Assembly (NCBI GenBank): GCA_963753075.1
Contig: CAVWAR010000002.1
Location: 1,116,001-1,180,000, forward strand
Source of the DNA: Prado023 sp963753075
GTDB taxonomy: Bacteria > Actinomycetota > Actinomycetes > S36-B12 > CAIYMF01
Direction of reading: 5' to 3'
Length of the DNA: 64,000 bases
Shown: positions 10,101 through 18,002 of the stretch, one piece after another
Numbering within the stretch: position 1 is the first letter of the stretch
Layout: every line of letters begins with the position of its first letter
Translations under genes and position numbers: made by a program
Notes under the pieces: model-generated
Told to the model about the DNA's origin: nothing
The model's database searches: none
Seen by the model: only the letters and a program-made list of their open reading frames with translations

Positions 10101-11033
10101 CTCCAACGTGCCCGACGGCCGCCCGTACGTGTACCCCGACCCGTACAGCAAATCGCCATCGGTGTAGAGGTCCTCGATCGCCCCGTCCTCACCGCCGTTT
10201 CGGACGATGTCGGTGACCGCGAATGGCTCGATCTGACCCGTCGCCGAGTCGACAACCACCAGGCCCCGACCGAAGTCGGTCGTGCCGTTGAACGTCTCGA
10301 ACTGCCCGGCAACCGCAACTTGGGACCCATCAGGAGACACCTGCACCGCCCACACCTGACGATCCGAGGCATCCGGAGCCCAACTCAGCAGGCTGCCGGT
10401 CGCGTTGAACGCCGCCAACCGACCACGATACGTCGAACCCACATTCAGGAAGTTGCCCCCCACATACACCACACCACTATCACCAACGGAAATATCGAAC
10501 ACGTGATAGCCAACATTCGGTGAGAACCCCCCCACCAAGTCACCCGTCGCCGTTGTGAACGCCGCGATCCGATTCCGCGTCTGCCCACCAATACTCGTGA
10601 AATCCCCACCCACATAGATCCGCGACCCATCCGGCGACGCCGTGATCGTGCGCACCTGCGCATTCGCGCCCGGGTTGAACGACTCGATCAACTCACCTGA
10701 CACGATGTTGTACGCCAAGATGTTCGCCCGCGGCACGTTCGAGCCCGGACCAGTCCCAGCCGGACGTGCCGCCGTGAAGTTGCCCCCGACGTACACCGTG
10801 TCCCCGACAACCGCCTGGGCCCACACCACACCATCGATCTGGACCGTCGGCAACGCATCCGCCGACACCGTCTCCGGCTGGACAATCCCCGATGGCCACG
10901 CAGCCGCCCGCGGTGCACCCCCCACCAACACGCCACTGGCCACCAGTACGGCCGCCACCAGCACGGCCAACCAGTGGGTCAATTCCCCACCCCAGAGGCG
11001 AACGTCCAACTCATGAGAAACCCGCTGTGCCAT
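7134..11033 (-). CDS. Large secreted multidomain protein: propeller, FN3, LamG, 4x PKD
   Basis: Protein of 1299 residues. A signal peptide (HWLAVLVAAVLVASGVLV, cleavage near AAA-W) is followed by a propeller-like region of ~400 residues with repeated VYVGGNF and FNPGAN motifs (delta-60-type). Next come an FN3-like domain, a LamG/concanavalin-like domain (FSLEAWVQAG, WHHVVGTL, MRLYVDG, IDEAAFY), and four PKD domains (each with WAWDFGDGTTST and GTYTVSLVVTD). Last are a thrombospondin-3-like DSDGDGVVDDQDSCP calcium loop and the C-terminal basic module (KLYVNVNPNKG, KGTYRVKV, final VYLKR). It is probably exported and surface-associated, for adhesion or polymer binding. It has no LPXTG motif. The ATG at 11033 is the only one before the signal peptide, but no good ribosome site is seen. 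Confidence 0.85.
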   Translation of the reverse strand: MAQRVSHELDVRLWGGELTHWLAVLVAAVLVASGVLVGGAPRAAAWPSGIVQPETVSADALPTVQIDGVVWAQAVVGDTVYVGGNFTAARPAGTGPGSNVPRANILAYNIVSGELIESFNPGANAQVRTITASPDGSRIYVGGDFTSIGGQTRNRIAAFTTATGDLVGGFSPNVGYHVFDISVGDSGVVYVGGNFLNVGSTYRGRLAAFNATGSLLSWAPDASDRQVWAVQVSPDGSQVAVAGQFETFNGTTDFGRGLVVVDSATGQIEPFAVTDIVRNGGEDGAIEDLYTDGDLLYGSGYTYGRPSGTLEGVFAASWGDGTVDWINDLHGDTHSVFAQGEVVYSAGHAHYSGNMDGFMQPGGTWDWYRGIANTKQVAGTLWTERLGYTNFAGQPRPELLNWFPALSAGTFTGLEQGPWNVTGDDRYIVMGGEFLTANGTPQEGLVRFAVKGNAPNDQGPRLFNDTYPVKVRSFQPGTVTVSWQGNRDRDDATLRYRVYRRDGGAGNGTLVHTRSLTAPWWNLPVMTWTDPSASGSGYEYRVQVDDGDNNFANSAWTAVTSEPADSAYLRAVLDSEPDSLWRLGETAGATTAVDTVGWRDATVPDSGVTVGQPGAIIGDPSTAVSFDGASNTPPIVSTLQDLTPPHVFSLEAWVQAGPTADGGLIMGYNNRTTTVGRTDRQDRVLYMDINGRLRFGVNPTDPVAIGPDQDFRDDQWHHVVGTLSEAGMRLYVDGVLLADRPDITNARTGYTGNIRIGTGALNGFPDTDTDTGRRYEGLIDEAAFYRSALTPAQIAAHYTASGRTVVAPPNQAPTAQFSATPSGLSVGFDGSGSADVDGTITDWAWDFGDGTTSTDATTTSHTYATDGTYTVSLVVTDDEGTPSVAYTDDVTVTAPPNAAPTASFTATPAGLEVTVDGSASADSDGSITSWAWDFGDGTTSTEATTTSHTYTAEGTYTVTLVVTDNDGTPSGPATEVVTVEAPPPTDAPTAAFTATPDGLSVAFDGSGSTDPDGTITSWAWDFGDGSTSTEATTTSHTYAAEGTYTVTLVVTDNDGADSDPFEAEVTVEPLPPSNEAPTAAFTATANGLSVTFDGSGSADDDGIIDAWAWDFGDGTTSTEATTTSHTYAAAGTYTVSLVVTDDDREDSTAATTQVTVTATPTTPPPAVQPPVSPPPVVAPPVDSDGDGVVDDQDSCPAVAGPASNAGCPTPAPAAKVKVKSVKKKSKLYVNVNPNKGKRYWKFKVQKQRANGSWKSLKTYRTKGKKEIRRINLKKGTYRVKVKPKFGYQGVTSRSVYLKR
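7558..8615. repeat. Four tandem PKD-domain coding repeats
   Basis: Four ~261-267 bp direct repeats encode the PKD domains. The plus-strand block GTGGTGGTGGCCTC or a close variant, then CCGTCGCCGAAGTCCCA, recurs near 7660, 7927, 8191 and 8452. The nucleotide similarity is strong enough to cause assembly slippage. Confidence 0.8.
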
Positions 11034-11316
11034 GTCAGCCCGATCTACTGGTGCGAAAAGTGGGAGAGGGACGATGGTGCTGCAACACGCTCTGTGTACA
11101 CGGCGTCTCCCCCTGATGAGCGGCCGGCCCGACCTTCACATCTGCTCTGAGGATCCGAGCAGCTGGGCACCAGCCTTGTGTCGTTGCTCTCCGAGGCAAT
11201 GATATGCCTCGTTGGGCAGGGAAGTGCCCGGACCCTCACCCGAATGGGTGAGTCGATGGACACAGAACAGAATGGCGCACGGCAACGGCCATCTTTGTGA
11301 CGTTCTGGGTGGACCA

Positions 11317-12729
11317 CTACCTCTTCAGGTGGACAGCGGACGACGTCGCACCCAGATAGCCATACTTGGCCCGAACGACCACCCGATAGGTACCCCGCTT
11401 CAGGTTGATCGTTCGAGTCTCCTGGCTCCCTCGGGTCCTGTAGGCCTTCCTCGCCCTCCAGGAGCCGTCGGAACGCTGCCTCTGGACCTCGAACCTCCAG
11501 TGGCCCCTGCCCTTGTTCGGGTTGACGTTGACGTACAGCCTCGACTTGCCGCGCGTGGCCCGCACCTTCGTCGACACGGCCCGCGCCGGGGGACCCGACG
11601 GCTTCGTGGCCCGCGACTGCGGGGGGGCCGGTGCGCCACCGGCATCGTTGGGCGCCGTGACCGGTGTTGAGGCGACCTCGGCCGACGCCGACGTCGACGG
11701 ATCCGGGGAAGCGCCCTGCGTCGACGCCGGAGCGGCAGAAGGCGTGCTCACCGCAAGGTGCAGCATGCCGGCCACATTGACGTTGTTGCGGTCGTATCCA
11801 TAGACGCCGATCAAGTACCGCGTGCCCCCGATCGCGTCGAATGAGTGCTGGTCCAGTCCACCGCCTGAACAGACCGGGTCGCCCGGCCCGCTGGGCAGGT
11901 CACGTGCCACGACGATCGCGATCGGGTAGTTGCTTCCCGAGGTGTTCAGATCGACTCGCTGGTTCTCCGACGCAAGGTAGGAGAACCACACGGCTGGCTG
12001 AATGATGGGATCGTAGGAGTCGACCGGGCTCCTCCAGCACCCGGTCTCCTCGGCCAGGTCGACTTCGAGCGATCCCAGCGATGCCAGGCCCACGTCGGTG
12101 CTCAACGAGGAGGGCCGATCCGAGGGGATGGCGGTGGGGGTCCACCAGCTGTCGTTGGGCACGTCGCCCTCCCACATTGCCGGCGTGGCCTGGAGCCTCG
12201 TGTGCAGGCTGTACTGGCCGCGCACGAATGACTGTGCCTTTGCAGCGGTGGGCACGAACCGCACCGCGAAGGCAGCGTCTCCCGCGCCGAGGAACGCCGG
12301 GCCTATCTGCTGCCGGTTGAACGCCTGGGTGACTCCACACGAGATCACCGTGCTCCCGTCCCCGGCGACCCAAGCCACCGGTGACACCTCCGCAGTGAGC
12401 GACGATTCATATCCATACACAGCTGCGGAACTGACCAGGATGTTGACGTCCCCAGGTGCCTGGTACCGGAACCACTGCGGCAGGTAGACCGGAGCCCCGC
12501 CATTGCACGCTCGCGCAACCGCGGAGTTGGCCTCGTCCGTTGCTGGCGCCGGATCGTCGATCGAGTAGGTCGCGGAATTCTGGAACGGCAGAGCCGTGAC
12601 GGGCATGGCGCTCGAGGGGTCGCCATTCGTGGGGTCAGCCGCCTGTTGGACCCCCGCAGCGGCCATCGGCGTCGCGGTCAGGGAAGCGACGACGAGCGGA
12701 ACCACAGCCAGCCACGGCACTCCACGCAT
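11317..12729 (-). CDS. Secreted protein of unknown function with C-terminal basic module
   Basis: About 470 residues. A signal peptide (WLAVVPLVVASLTATPMAAA) is followed by two related beta-rich halves: FQNSATYSIDDPAPATDEANS...WFRYQAPGDVNILV, then WWTPTAIPSD...VWFSYLASENQRVDLNT. These look like repeated extracellular carbohydrate/lectin-type domains with Cys pairs. A Ser/Ala/Pro-rich linker leads to the C-terminal module (SRLYVNVNPNKG, KRGTYRVVVRAKYGY, ending VHLKR) shared with the two preceding large proteins. The open frame begins at 12768. ATG 12729 is preferred because it gives a compact signal peptide, although no strong ribosome site discriminates between 12729, 12750 and 12768. Catalytic residues are not recognised. 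Confidence 0.75.
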   Translation of the reverse strand: MRGVPWLAVVPLVVASLTATPMAAAGVQQAADPTNGDPSSAMPVTALPFQNSATYSIDDPAPATDEANSAVARACNGGAPVYLPQWFRYQAPGDVNILVSSAAVYGYESSLTAEVSPVAWVAGDGSTVISCGVTQAFNRQQIGPAFLGAGDAAFAVRFVPTAAKAQSFVRGQYSLHTRLQATPAMWEGDVPNDSWWTPTAIPSDRPSSLSTDVGLASLGSLEVDLAEETGCWRSPVDSYDPIIQPAVWFSYLASENQRVDLNTSGSNYPIAIVVARDLPSGPGDPVCSGGGLDQHSFDAIGGTRYLIGVYGYDRNNVNVAGMLHLAVSTPSAAPASTQGASPDPSTSASAEVASTPVTAPNDAGGAPAPPQSRATKPSGPPARAVSTKVRATRGKSRLYVNVNPNKGRGHWRFEVQRQRSDGSWRARKAYRTRGSQETRTINLKRGTYRVVVRAKYGYLGATSSAVHLKR

Positions 12730-12978
12730 TGCATCAGCCTGCCCATCCATATCGAGAACCCGCCGCACACGAGCGCGTCACCTGCGGGTCGCCCCCAACC
12801 AACTTCGTGATGCCACGGTGGCAGCGGATGACTCGAAGTCCAAGTCGGCTCACCCGCATGGGCGAACGACGCTGACGCAGCGTAACGCGCGATAACGCGC
12901 GGTGCACGCACTGGGACATATGGACCGGCCCCAATCCTGCCGGGCTGATGAACCCCGGCGGTCCGCGGACGTCGATCC

Positions 12979-13716
12979 TCAGTCGTCGACCGCGAACAGC
13001 TCGACGAATCGGCCCAGGAAGTTGGGGGTCTCGGTGACGCCGCTTGCGTGGGCGGCGGCGATGATGTCATCGGCCTCGTGGGGCTCGAAGTACCCGGCGT
13101 GCTTGTAGGTCTCCACCCGCGTGGCCAAGCCGTCCAGGTCGAGCTCGGGGTGGAACTGGGTCGCGTACGCGCGCTTGCCGACGCGGAACGCCTGCACCGG
13201 GCACCGTGCGGACGACGCCAGGTTCACCGCGTGCGCCGGCAGGTGGCGGATCGCCTCCTTGTGGCCGCCGTACGCACCGAACGCGTCGCCGGCGATCCCC
13301 ATGAGTGGGTCCCGCGCACCCGCCTCGGTCAGTGAGATCGTCACGGCACCGACCGGCTCGCCGTGGCGGCGGTCGACGTCCGCTCCCTGGTGGCGGCCCA
13401 GCGTGCCGATCCCGTAGCAGGCGCCCAGGAACGGGACCTCGCGGGCGAGGATGTCGTCCAGCAACCCGGCGAGGTCGGCCTCGACGCGGCGCTGGGTGGG
13501 TGACTTCCGGTCCTCGGCGTCGCTGACCTGGTACGGACCGCCGCCAAGCACGATCCCGGACCACTGATCCAGGTCAAGGGCGCCCAGCGGGCGCTGCTCC
13601 AACCGGATGCGGCGGAACTGCGGCTCATCGAGGCCGGAGCACCGGAGCATCGCCGCGTACTCGTCGTCGGCGGCGACGTCCTCGGGGCGGATCCCGAGCA
13701 GCAGGAACGGCTTCAC
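12979..13716 (-). CDS. Class I glutamine amidotransferase
   Basis: 245-residue stand-alone glutamine amidotransferase of the GMP-synthase-like (GuaA N-terminal) type. The nucleophile elbow is VPFLGACYGIGTLG (Cys in GACYG), the oxyanion region is IVLGGGPY, and the catalytic His/Glu pair is in ATQFHPELDLDG. The acceptor substrate is unknown; such proteins can act in gamma-glutamyl hydrolysis. The frame is open to 14277, but GTG 13716 begins M-K-P-F-L-L-L-G-I-R-P, the normal N-terminus of the family, and lies 7 nt after a TAGTGT -10 box with no ribosome site, suggesting a leaderless mRNA. It is divergent from the L,D-transpeptidase-like gene. Confidence 0.88.
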   Translation of the reverse strand: MKPFLLLGIRPEDVAADDEYAAMLRCSGLDEPQFRRIRLEQRPLGALDLDQWSGIVLGGGPYQVSDAEDRKSPTQRRVEADLAGLLDDILAREVPFLGACYGIGTLGRHQGADVDRRHGEPVGAVTISLTEAGARDPLMGIAGDAFGAYGGHKEAIRHLPAHAVNLASSARCPVQAFRVGKRAYATQFHPELDLDGLATRVETYKHAGYFEPHEADDIIAAAHASGVTETPNFLGRFVELFAVDD

Positions 13717-13723
13717 GGACCGA

Positions 13724-13729
13724 ACACTA
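13724..13729 (-). promoter_or_regulatory. -10 box of a leaderless amidotransferase promoter
   Basis: TAGTGT on the minus strand, spaced 7 nt from the GTG start, with no ribosome site. This matches the TANNNT-N(6-8)-start pattern seen for other genes in this window. Confidence 0.55.
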
Positions 13730-13887
13730 GCGCCGGGCCGCAGCGTCTCCCCGCCGGACCGCATCGGCCCGAGCCAGCTCGGCTCCCGACCCGCACAATC
13801 GCAGGGACTCTGCCGGCTGGGTGCGATACCCGCACCCAGCTCCAACGATGCGCTACATTGCGGAGACTGCTGAGTCCGGGGGGTCGG

Positions 13888-14970
13888 ATGCTTTCGCCGC
13901 TGGTCGTGCGCGGGATGCGCGTCGGCATGGCCGCGGCCGTCGGCTGGTCCGCGCTGGCCGTCGGCACGGGCTGGACCGCTGCCGATGCTGGCGCCGCCTC
14001 CGTCAGGACCACGGCTCTGACAGGGTTCAACCTGCCCAGCCGGCTGCCCGCCGCGTCGTCCGAGCGGGAGGCGTTCCGGGTCAGCGGACCCTCGAGTCGA
14101 CGGTTCGCGCTGCAGTTCCGGGCGCCCGGCGGCAGCTGGACCACGGCGGACTGGTCCCGGGCGGTCAGGGGTCGTGGGCACGTCCGCATCAGGGTCCGCC
14201 GCGATGGCGACTCCTGGCTCTGGGGTGTGCACAGCGATGGATCCTGGACCTTCCCCGTCACTACGACGACCACACATATGGACTGGCGGATCAAGCTGCC
14301 GGCCGCCGGCCGGTACTCGCGAGCCTTCTCACGCGTGGAGCGCACCTGGGCCCACCAGCCCTCCACCGCGCCCGCCGCGCCAGGGACCAGCGTGCGACCC
14401 GAGCAGGCGCAGCAGGTCCTCGTCGCCAACCGCACGTCGGGGGTTCACGGGACCTACCGCCGCTACGAGTGGACACCGGCCGAGGGTCGCTGGGTTCGCG
14501 TCGGATCGTCGGACGCGTTCTTCGGGTACGGCGGCGTCATCTCCGCCAGCAAGCGCGTCCAGGGCTCAGGCAAGACCCCCGCGGGCACCTTCCGACTGCT
14601 TCACGCGTTCGGCGGCGGCAGCCCCGGGACGCAGATGCCCTACCGCCAGGTCACCAAGTGCTCAAACTGGGTCCTGGCCTCGGGCGCGAGCGACTACAAC
14701 CGCTGGCGCGAGTCCTGCACCTCCCCGCCCCGGGCGGGGGAGCATCTGCAGACGTACGTGCGCCGCGAGCTGTACCGACACGCTGTGGTCACTGACTACA
14801 ACTACTACAACCGAACGAGGCGCGGTGCAGGTTCAGGCGGTGCGATCTTCCTGCACTACGACACCAAGCCCACCAGTGGCTGCGTCGGCATCACGAGCAT
14901 GGACGAGCTGACCCGGACCGTTCAGTGGCTCGACCCGGCCAAGGCGCCGGTCATCGTCATCAAGCGCTGA
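13888..14970 (+). CDS. L,D-transpeptidase (YkuD-like) secreted protein
   Basis: About 360 residues, with an N-terminal signal region (VGMAAAVGWSALAVGTGWTAADAGAA) and an Arg/Trp-rich middle region. The C-terminal catalytic domain contains GGVISASKRVQGSGKTPAGTF and, near the end, FLHYDTKPTSGCVGI, the His...Ser-Gly-Cys signature of YkuD-type enzymes. These form 3-3 crosslinks in peptidoglycan or attach proteins to it. The spacing His-8-Cys is shorter than in classic HxxxxxxSHGC enzymes, so it belongs to the divergent L,D-transpeptidase group common in actinobacteria. ATG 13888 is chosen for its GGGGGG site 4 nt upstream; the frame starts at 13858. It probably works in the cell envelope. Confidence 0.8.
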   Translation: MLSPLVVRGMRVGMAAAVGWSALAVGTGWTAADAGAASVRTTALTGFNLPSRLPAASSEREAFRVSGPSSRRFALQFRAPGGSWTTADWSRAVRGRGHVRIRVRRDGDSWLWGVHSDGSWTFPVTTTTTHMDWRIKLPAAGRYSRAFSRVERTWAHQPSTAPAAPGTSVRPEQAQQVLVANRTSGVHGTYRRYEWTPAEGRWVRVGSSDAFFGYGGVISASKRVQGSGKTPAGTFRLLHAFGGGSPGTQMPYRQVTKCSNWVLASGASDYNRWRESCTSPPRAGEHLQTYVRRELYRHAVVTDYNYYNRTRRGAGSGGAIFLHYDTKPTSGCVGITSMDELTRTVQWLDPAKAPVIVIKR

Positions 14971-15065
14971 GGCGCAGCTCTATCATCGGTGGGTTCCCAG
15001 GTGGACCCGGCGGGGCGGCATCCGGCAGGGGCCAAGGGTAGCTCGACACGCGAACGTCGGGGGCC

Positions 15066-15644
15066 TCATGGACAGGTCAGGTTGACCGTTCCCGCACCGA
15101 TCTCCACCTGCGAGTTGGCTGGTTCGTCGAGATCCCGGTAGGCGTCGACGTAGGTCACGTTCCCGTTGTCAACAGCGGCCGCGACCGCACCTCCGCTGCT
15201 GGCTGTGCGGATCACGTAGAGCTTGTGCGCGCCGAGATCGAGCTGCACGCTCGTCTGCGACCAGTCGCCATTGAGGAAGAACTGGCCCATCTCGAACGTA
15301 CCGCCATCAGTGGTCCCCTCGACCTCGAACGAACCGTCGGCGGGACCCTCGCCGGAGAACGAGCAACTCGTGATCGTCAACGGGTAGCTGGTGCCGTTCA
15401 CGGTGAGAGTGCCCTCACCGGCCGCGGCCGCCGGGCCGACGCCCACATCCGCTGGCGCCGCCTCAACCTCTGGGGTCGCCTCAGCCGAGGCCGCACCCTC
15501 GGCAGAGGCCGGGGCGGCTGCTGGAGCCGAGGGCTCGGTCGGCGCCTCGGCGGATCCAGAGCCGCTCGAGCACCCGGCCAGGACCAGGCCCAGCGCGGCC
15601 AGGACTGCGATGGCTCGTCTGGGAGTCCTCGCGAAGATGTGCAT
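15066..15644 (-). CDS. Secreted lipoprotein, LpqH-like in outline
   Basis: 192-residue lipoprotein with signal peptide and lipobox LVLAGC (acylated Cys 25), an Ala/Ser/Glu/Pro-rich linker of ~45 residues, and a ~115-residue beta-rich domain beginning GTLTVNGTSY and ending VNLTCP. Two Cys in that domain (ITSCSF and NLTCP) could form a disulfide. The layout resembles mycobacterial 19-kDa LpqH-type lipoproteins, but the similarity is loose and function is unknown. ATG 15644 is set by a strong GGAGGT site 7 nt upstream; the frame is open to 15908. A DtxR/IdeR-like box lies ~420 bp upstream with a possible 42-codon ORF in between, so iron control is possible but indirect. Confidence 0.85.
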   Translation of the reverse strand: MHIFARTPRRAIAVLAALGLVLAGCSSGSGSAEAPTEPSAPAAAPASAEGAASAEATPEVEAAPADVGVGPAAAAGEGTLTVNGTSYPLTITSCSFSGEGPADGSFEVEGTTDGGTFEMGQFFLNGDWSQTSVQLDLGAHKLYVIRTASSGGAVAAAVDNGNVTYVDAYRDLDEPANSQVEIGAGTVNLTCP

Positions 15645-15760
15645 GACAGGTACCTCCGATTCTGGTTGGTCCACCCACCGGGGTCCAGTTGCGGAGCCGC
15701 CCCGATCCGGCGCACGTGACAGGGGGGTCCCGAGCGGCGGCCCGGCAGACCCGTTCGGCC

Positions 15761-15889
15761 CTACTTGGCGGCGTAGCCCGTGATGGCGGTGTCGAAGAGC
15801 ACGCAGGCCTCGTCGCCGACGGTCCGGGCGTCGTGGCCCGGTTCTTCCGTGATGGTCATTGTTGTCAATGTCGGCACGATCCGCTCCAT
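15761..15889 (-). CDS. Possible small protein (32-42 residues)
   Basis: Short open frame from ATG 15889 (or ATG 15859) to TAG 15761-15763. From the second ATG, 30 of 32 codons end in G or C, as in real genes here, and the peptide starts MTITEEPGHDARTVGDEA and ends TAITGYAAK. It contains one Cys and no membrane segment. No convincing ribosome site is present. It lies between an iron box (16067-16085) and the lipoprotein gene on the same strand. It could be a genuine small protein or the tail of a lost gene; no family is recognised. Confidence 0.4.
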   Translation of the reverse strand: MERIVPTLTTMTITEEPGHDARTVGDEACVLFDTAITGYAAK

Positions 15890-16184
15890 TCCGTCCGGTG
15901 GATCGCAACGATCCGGCGGCTGTCGGTCAGCGACGGCGTCCGGGTCGCAGAGGCGCGGTTGTCACGGGGTGGGAGTCGTGGCGCTGAACCTTCGCCGGGG
16001 CGGATCCGGTCAGGCGTCGCGGCTTCGATGCCGAGGAGACCTCGGATCAATCGGCGACCCACTTACTTAGGTTAGGCTAAGGGAATCCTAGGGTCAATGG
16101 TCGGTCCGCCGCGACGCGCCCGCGACCGCCGTCCCCGCGCCGCCGACGCCGCCCACGCGCCGCGGTCCAGCGGGGCCGGCCCGG
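15890..16184. other. Non-coding region with an iron box
   Basis: Between the 3' end of the hypothetical pair (16185) and the possible small ORF. Apart from the DtxR/IdeR-like site, no gene is supported. A 65-codon minus-strand frame (15865-16062) has no ribosome site and looks like chance. Confidence 0.5.
16067..16085. promoter_or_regulatory. DtxR/IdeR-type iron box
   Basis: TTAGGTTAGGCTAAGGGAA matches 16 of 19 positions of the actinobacterial iron-box consensus TTAGGTTAGGCTAACCTAA, with the left half and centre perfect. The genes downstream on the minus strand are the small ORF and the lipoprotein. On the plus strand the next coding sequence in the same orientation is almost 2 kb away. Confidence 0.65.
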
Positions 16185-16925
16185 CTACCTCAGGGCGGCT
16201 AAGCCGGCCAGGAACTCGCCCAGCGCTGCCGCATCGACCGCCACCCGCTGGTACCCCGGATCGTCGTGTGCCGGCGTGACGAGGTCCACCCGGGTGTCCC
16301 CGGTGCGCAGCACGAGCGCGTCGATGACCAGGTTGGTGCCATCGGCGCGTGGAAGCCGGTGGATCAGCTGCCAGCTCGTGGTGGCCTGTGACGCCGCCGT
16401 GCGAACCTCCTCGTCGGAGAGCGGGACTGGGACGGTGCCGTCGCGCGGGAGGTCGGCACGACCGTCGATCAGGCGCTCCACGATGAGGTCGACCAAGCCC
16501 TCGGTGGACACCAGGGCCAGGCGATGCACACCGAGCGCATCCACGCGGTCCACGGCGGCAACTCGCCGGGGGAGCAGCGAGATGCCCCATCGCCAGGGCT
16601 CGTCGGATGGCCCCTCGTGGCCGCGGCGGATCTCCAGCGTCGCGATGCGCATGTCGACCAGCGCACGGATGAGACCCAGGTCGCCCACGATGCTGACGAC
16701 ATCGCCCTGCGGCTCGCGGAACAGCAGCCCGCGGGCTGCCAAGGACCGGACCGCCTCAGCCAGTACTGCGTCCTCGGACACCGTCAGGGCGGGAACCTCA
16801 CCGAGGACGACGGCGAGCTCGGCCTGCGTGTACGCGCCGAGGTCGACCGGGCCGGTCCCCACGAGCTCCGAGAGGTCGGCCAACTGCTGGTCACTGATGG
16901 TCTGGGTGATGCTCTCTTGACTCAT
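16185..16925 (-). CDS. Hypothetical protein, coupled to upstream gene
   Basis: 246 residues, soluble, no signal peptide. I do not recognise the family. The N-terminal ~100 residues are helical (QLADLSELVGTG, LAEAVRSLAARGLLF) and could form a winged-helix-like unit. The C-terminal part is mixed alpha/beta (TTSWQLIHRLPRADG, NLVIDALVLRTG). Its ATG overlaps the stop of the upstream gene (ATGA, 16922-16925), so the two are translationally coupled and probably interact or act together. Codon use is normal for the window. Confidence 0.75.
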   Translation of the reverse strand: MSQESITQTISDQQLADLSELVGTGPVDLGAYTQAELAVVLGEVPALTVSEDAVLAEAVRSLAARGLLFREPQGDVVSIVGDLGLIRALVDMRIATLEIRRGHEGPSDEPWRWGISLLPRRVAAVDRVDALGVHRLALVSTEGLVDLIVERLIDGRADLPRDGTVPVPLSDEEVRTAASQATTSWQLIHRLPRADGTNLVIDALVLRTGDTRVDLVTPAHDDPGYQRVAVDAAALGEFLAGLAALR

Positions 16926-17926
16926 GTGGGGTTCTCCTCAATCCCGGCGAACACGGGCCGGGTGCGCACGACCTGAAGCACGGCGCGGACCGTGAGCGTC
17001 GACCTGCCCAGGGACAGCGTCCGGTTCTCGGGTTCGCCCGGCGTGGGCCACGTGCTGAACCCGGGGGGTTCGGCGTCCAGGGCTCGGGCCACGCCCGGGC
17101 GCAGGGCCACCTCCTGGCGGGTCAGCCGCAGGGACCCCAAGAGGCCCGGCCCGAGTTCCTCCTTGAATGGCGCGTCCGGAAGCAGATCCCGTGGGCGCGC
17201 AGCCTCAGGTGGCCTGAAGAGGTCGCCCGCGGGACCGAGCTCGGGCACATCAGCGGTGAACAGGTCCACCCAGCCCGATGTCGGCTCGGTCGGCCCGTCC
17301 CCGGACCAGCGCTGTGGCGCGAGCGCGGCCAGACCACGCTCGGCCCCCCGGCCCCCTGTCTGATTGGCCGGACGGAGCACCATCGGCCGTGTGTCGACCA
17401 GCGTGGAGAGGCCCCATGGGCCCACGTTCATGCCCGTGAACCGGTAGATGAGGTAGTCGCGCAGGTGGATCAGGTCGGCCACGGTGGGCAGGGCCCCCCA
17501 GTGGAATTGGGCAGAGGAGCGCTCCAGCTGGACCCAGGTCCCCATCGGCGCCTTGCCGTGCAGCGACTCACGCACGAGCGGCCCGTCGAGGCCGTAGTCC
17601 GGTGTCGCCAGCTTGTCCACCGATCGGTGATGGCTGGAGATCCGCCTGTGGCTCGAGGGGAAGATCCACCGCTGATACAGCGCGTCGTCACCCACCAGGA
17701 CATGGGCTCCCTTGAGGACGCTGACCAGCTCGGGGATCGACAGGCCGTGGGCGAGCAGATCGCTCATCACCTGGACCTCCTCGTCGGAGGCCCCCGCGAC
17801 CGCAGTGGCCAGCTTCGGCGAGAACTGGCCCGCGGTCCCGGCGACTCGCACCAACAACGACAGGCGAATGCGCTCAGAATCCAGGGATCGCTGTGGTTGT
17901 CGACCCCAGACCAGCCATGTCGTCAC
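16922..17926 (-). CDS. Hypothetical protein, first of a coupled pair
   Basis: 334 residues, soluble, no signal peptide or membrane segment and no recognised domain. Features include TTWLVWGRQPQRSLDSERI at the N-terminus, a helical region (VQVMSDLLAHGLSIPELVSV), a Trp/Tyr-rich centre (LRDYLIYRFTGMNVGPWG) and a C-terminus rich in Pro and Leu. The frame is open to 18037, but GTG 17926 has a GGGAG site 7 nt upstream. It overlaps the next gene by 4 nt (ATGA). It is divergent from the MFS-cNMP gene, whose ATG is 77 nt away, so the two share a promoter region. Confidence 0.7.
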   Translation of the reverse strand: MTTWLVWGRQPQRSLDSERIRLSLLVRVAGTAGQFSPKLATAVAGASDEEVQVMSDLLAHGLSIPELVSVLKGAHVLVGDDALYQRWIFPSSHRRISSHHRSVDKLATPDYGLDGPLVRESLHGKAPMGTWVQLERSSAQFHWGALPTVADLIHLRDYLIYRFTGMNVGPWGLSTLVDTRPMVLRPANQTGGRGAERGLAALAPQRWSGDGPTEPTSGWVDLFTADVPELGPAGDLFRPPEAARPRDLLPDAPFKEELGPGLLGSLRLTRQEVALRPGVARALDAEPPGFSTWPTPGEPENRTLSLGRSTLTVRAVLQVVRTRPVFAGIEENPT

Positions 17927-18002
17927 CTCACCGCTCCCGATGAGCCCAATCGTAGGCCCTCGTGCAGGGCATGATTGCCCCACGACCGGCCGGAGGTGGT
18001 GC

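Noticed and set aside
8451..10523. 690-codon plus-strand frame
   Set aside because: Antisense to the PKD/LamG protein, which has clear domains in its own frame.
15865..16062. 65-codon minus-strand frame after the iron box
   Set aside because: No ribosome site and an Arg/Pro-rich sequence; the frame downstream at 15761-15889 has better codon use.
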